Source: an uncultured Holophagales bacterium
GTDB taxonomy: Bacteria > Acidobacteriota > Thermoanaerobaculia > UBA5066
Assembly (NCBI GenBank): GCA_937927565.1
Contig: CALBDV010000330.1
Coordinates: 1-12,331, forward strand
DNA: 12,331 nt
Direction of reading: 5' to 3'
The notes under the pieces are model-generated. The model saw only the letters and a list, made by a program, of their open reading frames with translations. It did no database searches and was not told the origin of the DNA. Made by a program: the position numbers and the translations under genes. The stretch's first letter is position 1. Each line of letters opens with the position of its first letter. Of this stretch, positions 1 through 7,340 are shown piece after piece.

Positions 1-879
1 AAGGCGAAACCGAAGACGAAGCCGGCTACGGCCGCGAAGACCGCGACTCCCGCCCCGGCGAAGGCGACCCCGGCGAACGCCACGCTGAAGACGGTCCAGG
101 ACCGCCGATCCGAGGGCCACTTCCCCCGCTTCACGCTCGGGATCGAGCTCCCCGACATCCCGGCCTTCGAGGCGAAGGCGTCGCGCGTCGTCGTCATGAA
201 GGCCGTGGACGACCTCGGCACGAATCTCGTCCGCGAGGACGCCGGCGAAGCGCGGCTCGAGCCGACCCAGCGGGGCCAGTTCGGCAAGCCCAAGGAGGGG
301 CCGGCCCCTCCGACGATCGTCTTCGCCGAGATGAAGAACCCTCCCCGGAAGGCGACGACTCTGAAGGAGGTCTCGGGCGAGATCGAGCTGTACGTCCCGG
401 GGAGGGACCCGAACGGCGAAGCGGACTTTCCGAAGATCCTCTCGATGGCCGGAAAGCCCCTCGTCCACCCGGCGCTGAAGGCGAACGGGGTCGAGATCTC
501 GGTGCTCTCTCAGCCGCAGATCGAAGCCGAACGGAAGAAGGCCGGGGACGCCGAGCGGGCGAAAGCGAAGAAGGAGGGCATCACCGACGACGAGACGATC
601 AAGTCGATGGTCGAGTACGCCGTCGACTCGTTCCCGAAGGGGGGCGAGGGGCAGATCGTCCTCCGGGTCAAGGACCCGAAGAAAGCGATCCAGGACTTCA
701 AGATGGCGGACGGCGAGGGGAACCCGCAGTTCAACGGGAAGTCCGACGAGGCCGGTTTCACGATTCTCGAGTTCTGGGGCGACAAGCCGAAGCCCGACTG
801 GTCGATGAAGGTCCTGATGCAGTCGGACACGAGTCTCGTCCGCCACACGTTCGTCTTCAGGGACGTTCCGCTTCCGTGA
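1..879 (+). CDS. Hypothetical protein, C-terminal part, with Lys/Ala/Pro-rich linker (5' truncated)
   Basis: The frame is open from base 1 to the TGA at 877-879, so 292 codons are visible and the true start lies upstream of the window. The first methionine at base 196 is not a credible start because the frame and its coding character continue to its left. Residues 1-29 are a low-complexity Lys/Ala/Pro/Thr tract, likely a flexible linker or the end of a basic tail. Residues about 44-292 look like a soluble, mostly beta-strand domain with a strongly charged central stretch (about residues 175-200, Glu/Lys/Ala-rich, probably helical). No catalytic motif, Cys pair or membrane segment is visible. 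I do not recognise the family. The protein may be periplasmic or envelope-associated, but its N-terminus, where a signal peptide would be, is missing. It converges on purA and ends just before a strong hairpin. Confidence 0.75.
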   Translation, partial: KAKPKTKPATAAKTATPAPAKATPANATLKTVQDRRSEGHFPRFTLGIELPDIPAFEAKASRVVVMKAVDDLGTNLVREDAGEARLEPTQRGQFGKPKEGPAPPTIVFAEMKNPPRKATTLKEVSGEIELYVPGRDPNGEADFPKILSMAGKPLVHPALKANGVEISVLSQPQIEAERKKAGDAERAKAKKEGITDDETIKSMVEYAVDSFPKGGEGQIVLRVKDPKKAIQDFKMADGEGNPQFNGKSDEAGFTILEFWGDKPKPDWSMKVLMQSDTSLVRHTFVFRDVPLP

Positions 880-890
880 GGGGGGAGCCC

Positions 891-926
891 GTGCCCGCCC
901 GGTCCCTGCGGGGATCGGGCGGGCAC
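891..926. terminator. Strong hairpin between convergent genes, probable bidirectional terminator
   Basis: The two 16-nt arms (891-906 and 911-926) pair completely, with a single G-T pair (902-915), around a 4-nt loop at 907-910. The structure lies 12 bp after the stop of the upstream gene and 17 bp from the stop of purA, where a shared terminator is expected. Neither side has a T-tract, so it may end transcription by structure alone or protect the 3' ends of the messages. Confidence 0.7.
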
Positions 927-942
927 CCGCTCGGAATGCAGA

Positions 943-2271
943 TCAGCGGTGGGCGAGAGAGAGCCAGGAGTCGAGGACGGTCCCGGGCCGGATGATCGTC
1001 TCTTCGCGCTTGGGGCCCGTCGAGAGGAGCGTGATCGGGGCGCCGATCGCCTCCTCGAGCGCGGAAACGTAGGCCCTCGCCGCCTCCGGAAGGGCACCGA
1101 AATCGGCCGTGCCGACGATCGACTTCTTCCAGCCGGGGAACGTCCTGTAGATCGGCTTCGCCGCCTCGTAGTGGTCCGAGCGGGCGGGGACCTCGGTGAC
1201 GGTCTTCCCGTACACGTCGTAGGCGACGCAGATCCTCACTTCGTCGTGGTCGTCGAGGACGTCCGTCTTCGTCAGGGCGATGGCGTCGAGACCGCCGACG
1301 TGGAGGCTCGTGCGGGCGACGACGGCGTCGAACCAGCCGACCCGCCGGGGACGTCCGGTGACGGTGCCGAACTCGTTTCCGCGCGAGCGGATCCGGTCGC
1401 CCGTTTCGTCGAACAGCTCCGTCGGGAAGGGGCCGGAGCCGACCCGCGTCGTGTAGGCCTTCATGATGCCGACGACGGCACCGATGGCCGACGGCGGGAT
1501 GCCGAGGCCGGTGCAGGCGCCACCCGGTCCGCAGGAAGAAGAGGTCACGAACGGGTAGGTCCCGTGGTCGACGTCGAGCATGACGCCCTGCGCCCCTTCG
1601 CAGAGGAGGCGGGCGCCGCGAGCGAGCTTCTCCTGGAGGAGTGCCCGGGTGTCGGCGACGAGGGGGGCGAGCTCCCGCGCGCAGTCGAGGTAGGCGTCGA
1701 TCGTCTCGTCGACCTTCGGCGCCTCGAGGCCGTAGAAGTGGGAGAGGACGGCCGCGTGGTGCGTCAGGAGGGGGCGGGCGAGGGAGACGAAGCGGTCGGA
1801 GTCGACGAGGTCGGCAATCCGGATGCCCGAGCGGTTCGCCTTCGACTCGTAGGCCGGGCCGATGCCGCGCGAGGTCGTGCCGATGTTCGCGCCGCCGAGC
1901 GCCTGCTCCCGCGCTCCGTCGAGGAGGGCGTGGGTCGGGAGGATGACGTGGGCGCGATCGGAGAGCTTCAGGTTGTCGCCCACCTCGACGCCCGCGGCCC
2001 TCAGGCTCGCGATCTCGGCGACGAGGGCCCTCGGGTCGACGACGAGCCCGTTGCCGATGACGTTCAGGATGCCCTTCCGGCAGATGCCGGACGGGACGAG
2101 GCGCAGGGCGAAGTGGCGGTCTTCGAACTTGACGGTGTGGCCGGCGTTGTGGCCGCCCTGGTAGCGCGCGACGACGTCGAAGGCGGGGGAGATCAGGTCG
2201 ACGACCTTCCCCTTCCCTTCGTCGCCCCACTGCCCCCCGACGATCACAAAGGCGTTGCGGGACGTATTCAC
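943..2271 (-). CDS. purA: Adenylosuccinate synthetase
   Basis: PurA catalyses the GTP-dependent joining of IMP and aspartate to adenylosuccinate, the first committed step of AMP synthesis in the cytoplasm. The 442 residues fit the usual bacterial length (about 430). Family signatures appear in order: the N-terminal GTP loop GGQWGDEGKGK (residues 12-22, catalytic Asp17), GGHNAGHT with catalytic His45 (39-46), IGTTSRGIGPAYESK (130-144), EGAQG followed by the DVDHGTYPFVTSS stretch (225-245), GRPRRVGWFDAV (306-317) and LTKTD (333-337) for guanine recognition. The start is GTG at 2271. There is no Shine-Dalgarno sequence; instead TAGAAT lies 6 bp upstream, suggesting a leaderless message. The gene is divergent from hutH across 55 bp and convergent with the gene on its other side. 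No other purine genes are visible, so it appears to be transcribed alone. Confidence 0.98.
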   Translation of the reverse strand: MNTSRNAFVIVGGQWGDEGKGKVVDLISPAFDVVARYQGGHNAGHTVKFEDRHFALRLVPSGICRKGILNVIGNGLVVDPRALVAEIASLRAAGVEVGDNLKLSDRAHVILPTHALLDGAREQALGGANIGTTSRGIGPAYESKANRSGIRIADLVDSDRFVSLARPLLTHHAAVLSHFYGLEAPKVDETIDAYLDCARELAPLVADTRALLQEKLARGARLLCEGAQGVMLDVDHGTYPFVTSSSCGPGGACTGLGIPPSAIGAVVGIMKAYTTRVGSGPFPTELFDETGDRIRSRGNEFGTVTGRPRRVGWFDAVVARTSLHVGGLDAIALTKTDVLDDHDEVRICVAYDVYGKTVTEVPARSDHYEAAKPIYRTFPGWKKSIVGTADFGALPEAARAYVSALEEAIGAPITLLSTGPKREETIIRPGTVLDSWLSLAHR

Positions 2272-2274
2272 CGC

Positions 2275-2320
2275 GCGATTCTACCCGCCGGCGCGGGGAT
2301 CGCCCCAATGCGAGAATCGC
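2275..2320. promoter_or_regulatory. Divergent purA/hutH promoter region with 8-bp inverted repeat
   Basis: The octamer AGAATCGC occurs on the + strand at 2313-2320 and, as its exact complement, at 2275-2282. Each copy contains the body of a -10-like hexamer: TAGAAT for purA (minus strand, 2283-2278, 6 bp before GTG) and GAGAAT for hutH (2312-2317, preceded by an extended -10 TG at 2309-2310 and 9 bp before ATG). No convincing -35 box is seen for either gene. The spacing places both transcription starts at, or within a few bases of, the start codons. Confidence 0.5.
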
Positions 2321-2326
2321 CGACCG

Positions 2327-3859
2327 ATGAGCGAATCCCTCGTCCTGACCGGCAGCTCCCTGACTCTCGATAATCTCGTCGACGTCGCCTACCGGGGCCG
2401 TTCCGCCGTCCTCTCGGACGACGCGGGGCGTCGCATCGACGCCTCGCGCGCCGTCATCGACCGTGCCGTCCGTGAGGACCGGGTCGTCTATGGCGTGACG
2501 ACCGGCTTCGGGAAGTTCTCCGACGTCGTCATCCCTCGCGACAAGCTGCAGCTCCTCCAGCGCAACCTCGTCGAGAGCCACGCCGCCGGCGTCGGAGAGC
2601 TTCTTCCCTCCGAGACCGTGCGCGCCCTGATGCTCCTCAGGGCGAACTGCCTCGCCTGCGGCTTCTCGGGGGTCCGGCGGGAAACCGTCGAGCTGCTCCT
2701 GGCGATGCTCGCCGCGGGGATCCACCCGCACGTCCCCTGCCAGGGCTCCGTCGGCGCCTCGGGCGACCTCGCGCCGCTGGCGCACCTGGCGAGGGCGGTG
2801 ATGGGGGAGGGGAACGTCGAGTTCCGCGGGACGTCCATCTCGGCGAAAGACGCGCTCGCGGCCGTGGGCCTGGTGCCGGCGGTCTTCGAGGCGAAGGAGG
2901 GCCTGGCCCTCATCAACGGCACGCAGCTGACGACGTCGGTGGGCGGTCTCGCGCTCGCGAGGCTCCTCTCGCTCCTGAAGGCGGCGGACTTCATCACGGC
3001 GCTCACGATCGACGCGCTGAAGGGAACGGATGTCGCGTTCGACGCTCGGATCCACGCGGCGCGTCCGCACCCGGGACAGGCCATCTCGGCCGCGAACCTG
3101 CGCGCGCTCCTGGCGGATTCGCCGCTCCGCGAGAGCCACCGCGACTGCGCGATCGTCCAGGACGCCTACGCCCTCCGTTGCGCGCCGCAGGTGCACGGCA
3201 CGGTCCGCGACGCTGCTGCGCACGCGCTCCGCGTCGTCACGACGGAGATGAACTCCGCGACCGACAACCCGATGGTCTTTGCCACCGGGCCGAACGGTGA
3301 GGGGGAGCTGATCTCGGGCGGGAACTTCCACGCCGCCCCCGTCGCCCTCGTCTTCGACATGCTCACCGCCGCGGCGACGGACCTCGCGTCGATCTCCGAG
3401 CGCCGGACCGAACGCCTCGTGAACCCGACCCTCTCCGGCGACCTCCCGGCCTTCCTCGTGGAGCAGGGGGGGCTGAACTCGGGCTTCATGATGATCCACG
3501 TCACGGCCGCGGCGCTCGTCTCGGAGTGCAAGGCGAATTCGTTCCCCGCGTCGGTCGACTCGATTCCGACGTCGGCCGGCAAGGAGGACCACGTCTCCAT
3601 GGGTCCGATCGCGGCCCGGAAGCTCGCGCGGAACGTGGCGAACCTCGAGAACGTCCTCGCCATCGAGCTCCTCGCCGCCGCCCAGGCGCTCGATCTGAGG
3701 CGCCCCCTCCGCTCGAGCGGCCCCCTGGAGGCCCTGCACGCCCGACTGAGGGCGCGAGTCGCCCCCTGGGACGCCGACCGCTACGCGGCCGTCGACATCG
3801 ACGCGGCGCGTGACGTCCTCGTGTCGGGAATCGACGACCTCCTCGCGGGCCTGGGGTAG
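2327..3859 (+). CDS. hutH: Histidine ammonia-lyase
   Basis: HutH removes ammonia from L-histidine to give urocanate, the first step of histidine degradation; it acts in the cytoplasm as a tetramer. With the ATG at 2327 the protein is 510 residues, the usual length. The autocatalytic MIO cofactor triad Ala144-Ser145-Gly146 lies in GSVGASGDLAPLAHL (140-154). Other active-site residues sit where expected: Tyr55 in YGVTTGFG, His85, Asn197 in INGTQ, Tyr281 and Arg284 in QDAYALR, and Phe334 in SGGNFH. An in-frame ATG at 2255 would overlap the purA start and extend through the promoter elements, so I reject it. No Shine-Dalgarno sequence precedes 2327; an extended -10 lies 9 bp upstream. The stop codon is only 3 bp from the stop of the convergent ATPase gene. 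The next pathway enzyme, hutU, is about 7 kb away on the same strand. Confidence 0.97.
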   Translation: MSESLVLTGSSLTLDNLVDVAYRGRSAVLSDDAGRRIDASRAVIDRAVREDRVVYGVTTGFGKFSDVVIPRDKLQLLQRNLVESHAAGVGELLPSETVRALMLLRANCLACGFSGVRRETVELLLAMLAAGIHPHVPCQGSVGASGDLAPLAHLARAVMGEGNVEFRGTSISAKDALAAVGLVPAVFEAKEGLALINGTQLTTSVGGLALARLLSLLKAADFITALTIDALKGTDVAFDARIHAARPHPGQAISAANLRALLADSPLRESHRDCAIVQDAYALRCAPQVHGTVRDAAAHALRVVTTEMNSATDNPMVFATGPNGEGELISGGNFHAAPVALVFDMLTAAATDLASISERRTERLVNPTLSGDLPAFLVEQGGLNSGFMMIHVTAAALVSECKANSFPASVDSIPTSAGKEDHVSMGPIAARKLARNVANLENVLAIELLAAAQALDLRRPLRSSGPLEALHARLRARVAPWDADRYAAVDIDAARDVLVSGIDDLLAGLG

Positions 3860-3862
3860 GTT

Positions 3863-5713
3863 TCAGGACGGAGAGGCGACCGAGGCCGGCGAGAGCTGGT
3901 CTGCGAGGCGGAAGGGGAGCGACTCGACCGAACCGGGTTCCTCGAGGAAGTTCCGCCTCGGGAGCGCGCGGAGAGACAGGGGAAGCGGCGGGAGGCCGAA
4001 GCGCGGCGAGACGCGATTGAGGAGGAGGCCCGCCTTGCCGGGCCCCGACGGAAGGAGCTCTGCCAGCTCGGAGGCCGTCCGGAGAGCCGAGCGGTCGGCG
4101 GAGGAGACGATGAGGTATCGGGCGTCGGCGAGGAGCCCGCGGATGAGGACGCTCCTGTCGCGAAAGCCGTCGTAGAGGCCGTCGAACGCCCGGAAGAAGT
4201 CGGCGAGGTCCGAGAGAAAGGTGAACCCCAGGTGCCGGTCGGCGAGGTGGAGAACGAACGCCGCCCCGCGGGAGGCTCCCGAGAGGGCCCTGGAGAGGAG
4301 GGAGTCGCCTCGGAGGAACCAGCGGAGGGCGTCGTTCTCGAGGAGCTCGACCATCCGCTGCGGGGCGTTCAGGAAGTCGACGCCTCGCGCGGCGGGAGCG
4401 GTGTCGAGGACGATCCGGTCGGTTTCGGGGTCGTTTGCATGCTCGGCGAGGGCTTCGACTCCCATGTACTCGACGACGCCGGGAAGGGAGCCGACGAGGC
4501 CGTCGTAGAGGCGGTTCTCGTGGATCCGCTTCAGCGTCGCCGGGGGCGCCACGCGGGCGAGGAGCCTCTCGAACGTCGCGCGAGGGTCGATCTGCATCAC
4601 GCGGAGCGTGGCCCCGCCGGGAAGCGGCACGTGGACGGGCCGGTCGAGGGTCCCCGACAGGCCGAGCGCCTGAGCGAGGCGGCGCGCGGGATCGACGGTC
4701 AGGACGAGCGTCCGCTGGCCGGCCCGGGCCGAGGCGATCCCGACGGCCGCGGCGAGGGTCGTCTTGCCGACGCCGCCGGGTCCCGCGAGGACGACGAGCC
4801 GCTCGTCCCGGAGCGCCTCTTCGAGGTCGAGGTCCCCCGGACCCGGAGGAGCGGCGGCGGATCCGCGACGCCGGGAAGGAGGAGCGCCTTCCAGTGCAGG
4901 CCGAAAGGCGGCAAAGAACGCCTCGTCGGAGGCGAACGGGCTTTCGGCGGGGGTGTTCGAGACGTCCAGCTCGGGGACGCGGACCACGGGCAGGTCCCCG
5001 CGGGGGAGCGTCTCGGCCCTTCCGCTCCGGCCGATTCGGTTGACGACGAGGAGAGCCGTTTCGAGGCCGGCCCGTTCCCGGGCCGCTTGAATCAGCTCCT
5101 CGGCCTCGCGGGCGGCGAACTCGGCAGGCTCGGCCACTGCGACGAGGAGGGTCAGGCCGCGATCCGAGAAGATCGTGTCGAGGTCGGCGGCAACGTGCCG
5201 TATCGGCCCCGCCGGGACGGTCGCCATTACCGTCCGGGGCATCGAGAAGAGGGAGATGGCGTGGCCGGTGGCGGGGGCGTCGACGACGACGAGGTCGTAG
5301 TGAGGCTTCTTCTGGCGGAAGAGCTCGCGGATCTTCCCGAGGAGGAGGAGATCGGCGAGGCCGGGCGTGGCGTGGGTGAAATAGCGAAAGGTCGCCGAGG
5401 AGAGGATGCGGCTCGCGACGAAGCCGACCGGGGCGATGGTCCGGACGAAGTCCTCGAGCAGGGGGTCGAACCGGGCCGTCAGTCCGTGAAGGCCCGGCGC
5501 GAGCCGCGTCTGGGCGTATCCCGGGTCGGGCAGGCCGAAGAGGGCCGCGGCATCGCCCCGGCCGTCCGTCGAAACGAGAAGGACCCGACGTCCGGCGGCG
5601 CCCGCCCGGGCCGCAAGAGCCGCCGCGACGGCCGTCTTCCCGACGCCTCCCTTTCCTGAGACGAGCAGGAGCCGCGCGTCGGCGAGGCCGGAAAGCGGGT
5701 CGCCCGAGGCCAT
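3863..5713 (-). CDS. Tandem Get3/ArsA-like ATPase (fused two-domain, cysteine-free)
   Basis: This 616-residue cytoplasmic ATPase has two homologous halves. Half 1 has a deviant Walker A GKGGVGKT (20-27), a switch I-like STDGRGD (48-54) and a Walker B/switch II stretch VVVDAPATGHA (142-152). Half 2 has GPGGVGKTT (311-319), TVDPARRLAQALG (339-351) and IVLDTAPA (434-441). A Pro/Arg/Gly-rich linker (about 277-295) joins them. The motifs resemble the two-subunit actinobacterial Get3-like proteins (Rv3679/Rv3680 type, from memory), here fused into one chain. The signature lysine is present in half 1 (Lys21) but is proline (Pro312) in half 2. The chain contains no cysteine, which argues against an arsenite pump and against a zinc CxxC dimer. 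The start is ATG at 5713 with GGAGA 7 bp upstream; a longer frame to 6253 crosses two opposing genes. The substrate is unknown; a role in handling membrane or granule proteins is an inference from the neighbours. Confidence 0.9.
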   Translation of the reverse strand: MASGDPLSGLADARLLLVSGKGGVGKTAVAAALAARAGAAGRRVLLVSTDGRGDAAALFGLPDPGYAQTRLAPGLHGLTARFDPLLEDFVRTIAPVGFVASRILSSATFRYFTHATPGLADLLLLGKIRELFRQKKPHYDLVVVDAPATGHAISLFSMPRTVMATVPAGPIRHVAADLDTIFSDRGLTLLVAVAEPAEFAAREAEELIQAARERAGLETALLVVNRIGRSGRAETLPRGDLPVVRVPELDVSNTPAESPFASDEAFFAAFRPALEGAPPSRRRGSAAAPPGPGDLDLEEALRDERLVVLAGPGGVGKTTLAAAVGIASARAGQRTLVLTVDPARRLAQALGLSGTLDRPVHVPLPGGATLRVMQIDPRATFERLLARVAPPATLKRIHENRLYDGLVGSLPGVVEYMGVEALAEHANDPETDRIVLDTAPAARGVDFLNAPQRMVELLENDALRWFLRGDSLLSRALSGASRGAAFVLHLADRHLGFTFLSDLADFFRAFDGLYDGFRDRSVLIRGLLADARYLIVSSADRSALRTASELAELLPSGPGKAGLLLNRVSPRFGLPPLPLSLRALPRRNFLEEPGSVESLPFRLADQLSPASVASPS

Positions 5714-5751
5714 GGCCCATTCTCCACTCGATTCCGTTTCCGCGTTGCGGC

Positions 5752-5758
5752 GATAATG
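5752..5758. promoter_or_regulatory. Possible shared -10 region for divergent ATPase and phasin-like operon
   Basis: The 123-bp gap between the divergent starts at 5713 and 5837 holds one AT-rich patch. Read on the + strand it gives GATAAT (5752-5757); read on the - strand it gives CATTAT (5758-5753). TTGCAG on the - strand, 18 bp before that hexamer, is a weak -35 candidate; no good -35 is seen on the + strand. The match is by eye and tentative. If the + promoter is real, the ATG at 5756 lies inside it and cannot start translation. Confidence 0.3.
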
Positions 5759-5836
5759 AAGACTCGCACGCACGCCCTGCAACGGACGCCTCGCCGGAGG
5801 GGCGAAAGGGGCGAGTGCGGAGGGAGGGACGAAACG

Positions 5837-6124
5837 ATGGCCGAGACGATCATCCGGCAGCTCATGAGTCGTGGAGAGGAGCTCGCGACGGAGGTCACCA
5901 ACACCCTTCTCGCGAACGAGGCTTTCGTCGAGGTGCTCAAGAAGGGGATCGCCGCCAAGGAGATCGTCGACAAGCAGGTCGCCGTCGCCCTGAAGCGGAT
6001 GAACGTCGCCACGCGCAAGGACCTCGCCCGGATGGAAGCGCGGATCGCGGCCCTCGAGGCGGAACTCGAGGCCGCCAAGGCCCCGGCTCCGCGCCCCAAA
6101 CCGCGTCGCAAGAAAGCCGTCTGA
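5837..6124 (+). CDS. Small phasin-like protein with basic C-terminal tail
   Basis: The product is a 95-residue, almost entirely helical protein. Residues 51-80 (ALKRMNVATRKDLARM, then a Leu/Ala/Glu heptad-like coil) match the 'L-x-V-x-x-x-K-D' segment typical of PhaF/PhaI-type phasins, which coat polyhydroxyalkanoate granules. The same segment occurs in the phasin at 9570-10055. The tail (82-95) is rich in Pro, Arg and Lys, as in phasins that contact DNA. Residues 1-50 are amphipathic helix. The start at 5837 has a GGAGGG-type ribosome-binding site just upstream; an in-frame ATG at 5756 would add a basic, unstructured stretch that reads through that site, so I reject it. It is the first gene of a three-gene operon (13-bp gap to the next). 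Its short length makes the family call moderate; a generic coiled-coil protein is the alternative. Confidence 0.68.
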   Translation: MAETIIRQLMSRGEELATEVTNTLLANEAFVEVLKKGIAAKEIVDKQVAVALKRMNVATRKDLARMEARIAALEAELEAAKAPAPRPKPRRKKAV

Positions 6125-6137
6125 GCGGGGGCCGCCC

Positions 6138-7340
6138 GTGACCGAACCGGAAAAGAAGGCCGCGCCCCGGGCGAGGCGCCGGACCGAGGGGCAGGTGGTC
6201 GGGTTCAAGCCCGCGGCACCTGCGGCGGGAGCTCGGCCGAAGGTCGCCGTCACGGGCGGCAGCGGCTACCTCGGCGCCCGTTTCGTCCGGGCCCTCGCCG
6301 CGCGTGGCACGTGGGACATCGTGGTCCTGGACCTGGCGCCCGCGGCGAATACCCCTGCCGAGGTCCGCCACCGCTTCCTCGACCTGAACCTGCCTCACTC
6401 GGACGGGACCGTCTACAGGATCCTCAAGGAGGAGCGGCCCGACGTTCTCGTACATCTCGCGGGGGTGAGAAGTCCGCTCAGGGACGCCGTCTACGCCCAC
6501 GAGCTGAACTCCATCGGCACGCTGAACGTTTTCGGGGCGGCGGGCGAGGCGGACGTGAAACGCCTCATCCACTACTCGACGACGATGGTCTACGGGGCGA
6601 GAGGCGACAACCCGGCCTTCCTCTCCGAGGAGCACCTGATGCGCGCCGACGTCGCGGACCACTTCGTCCGCGACTCGGTCGAGGCCGAGAGGCACTGCCG
6701 CGATTTCGCCCGGCGGCACCCGGAGGCCCGCGTTGCCGTCCTGCGCTTCGCGCCCCTGCTCGCCGCGGAGCGGCGCGACTACCGGATCCGCTATCTCGAG
6801 GGGCCGGTCGCGCTCACGATGCTCGGCTACGACCCTCTCCTGCAGTGGCTGCACCCCGACGACGCGAGCGAGGGGCTCCTCCGGACGCTCGACACGCCGG
6901 AGGCCCACGGCGTTTTCAACATCGCTCCGGACGGGGTCCTCCCGCTCTCGTCGACCCTCCTTCTGTTCGGGACGCCGTCCGTTCCCCTGCCGCACGGTCT
7001 CGCCTACGTCGCGGCGGAAGCCGCCTGGATCGCCGGCCTCGGTACCGCGCCCGGGGCGCACGCGCACTACATCCGTTACCCGTGCGTCGCGGCCAACGAG
7101 AAGGCGCGCAAGGTCCTGGGGTTCGCTCCGCAGAAGACCTCGCTCGAGACGGTCCTCGAGGCCGCCCGGGCTCGACGGAGCGCTGGCCGCGCGATCGACT
7201 TCGACGCGCTCGAAGAAGTGGCGCGGATGGCGGCCTACAGGCTCGAGCAGAGAATGAGACGGCCCGCGGCGCCGGCGGCCCCCGGGCCCGACGGGGGAGA
7301 GTCCGCCGGGCGTCCGGCCGCGACGAGGATGGCGTCATGA
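6138..7340 (+). CDS. SDR-fold NAD-dependent epimerase/dehydratase-like protein lacking the YxxxK pair
   Basis: This 400-residue protein has an extended-SDR Rossmann fold with the dinucleotide loop VTGGSGYLG (38-46), an acidic strand end (VVLDL, 62-66), HLAGV (106-110) and STTMVYG (147-153). The usual catalytic 'YxRxKxExE' helix aligns without gaps to FVRDSVEAE (176-184), so Tyr is Phe176 (TTC) and Lys is Ser180 (TCG). It probably still binds NAD(P) but may not do standard epimerase or dehydrogenase chemistry. About 34 basic, Pro/Ala-rich residues precede the fold, and about 25 disordered residues (Pro/Ala/Gly) follow it. The GTG start at 6138 has only a G-run upstream; translation is probably coupled to the gene 13 bp before it. 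The stop overlaps the acyltransferase start by 4 bp (ATGA), so the two are very likely made together and may act on the same lipid or surface. Confidence 0.85.
   Translation: MTEPEKKAAPRARRRTEGQVVGFKPAAPAAGARPKVAVTGGSGYLGARFVRALAARGTWDIVVLDLAPAANTPAEVRHRFLDLNLPHSDGTVYRILKEERPDVLVHLAGVRSPLRDAVYAHELNSIGTLNVFGAAGEADVKRLIHYSTTMVYGARGDNPAFLSEEHLMRADVADHFVRDSVEAERHCRDFARRHPEARVAVLRFAPLLAAERRDYRIRYLEGPVALTMLGYDPLLQWLHPDDASEGLLRTLDTPEAHGVFNIAPDGVLPLSSTLLLFGTPSVPLPHGLAYVAAEAAWIAGLGTAPGAHAHYIRYPCVAANEKARKVLGFAPQKTSLETVLEAARARRSAGRAIDFDALEEVARMAAYRLEQRMRRPAAPAAPGPDGGESAGRPAATRMAS

Noticed and set aside
2255..2326. Upstream in-frame ATG for hutH at 2255
   Set aside because: It would overlap the purA start and include the promoter elements. 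Length and alignment with the family favour 2327.
857..3739. A 960-codon open frame on the - strand across purA and hutH
   Set aside because: It overlaps two well-identified genes, has Arg/Gly/Pro-rich low-complexity composition, and is a shadow of high GC content.
3863..5713. Annotation as an arsenite efflux ATPase (arsA)
   Set aside because: No metalloid-binding cysteines are present and no ars genes are nearby. The motifs fit the Get3-like two-subunit group better.
3501..5720. A 739-codon - strand open frame, out of frame with the ATPase
   Set aside because: It is an Arg/Pro-rich shadow with no domain motifs. The overlapping frame ending at 3863 encodes the two P-loops.
5756..5836. In-frame ATG at 5756 for the phasin-like protein
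   Set aside because: It lies inside a possible -10 element, and the extension is basic and unstructured. The ATG at 5837 has a clear ribosome-binding site.
5714..6253. N-terminal extension of the Get3-like ATPase to 6253
   Set aside because: It would run antisense through the phasin-like gene and the start of the SDR gene. The ATG at 5713 has a good ribosome-binding site and begins just before the P-loop.
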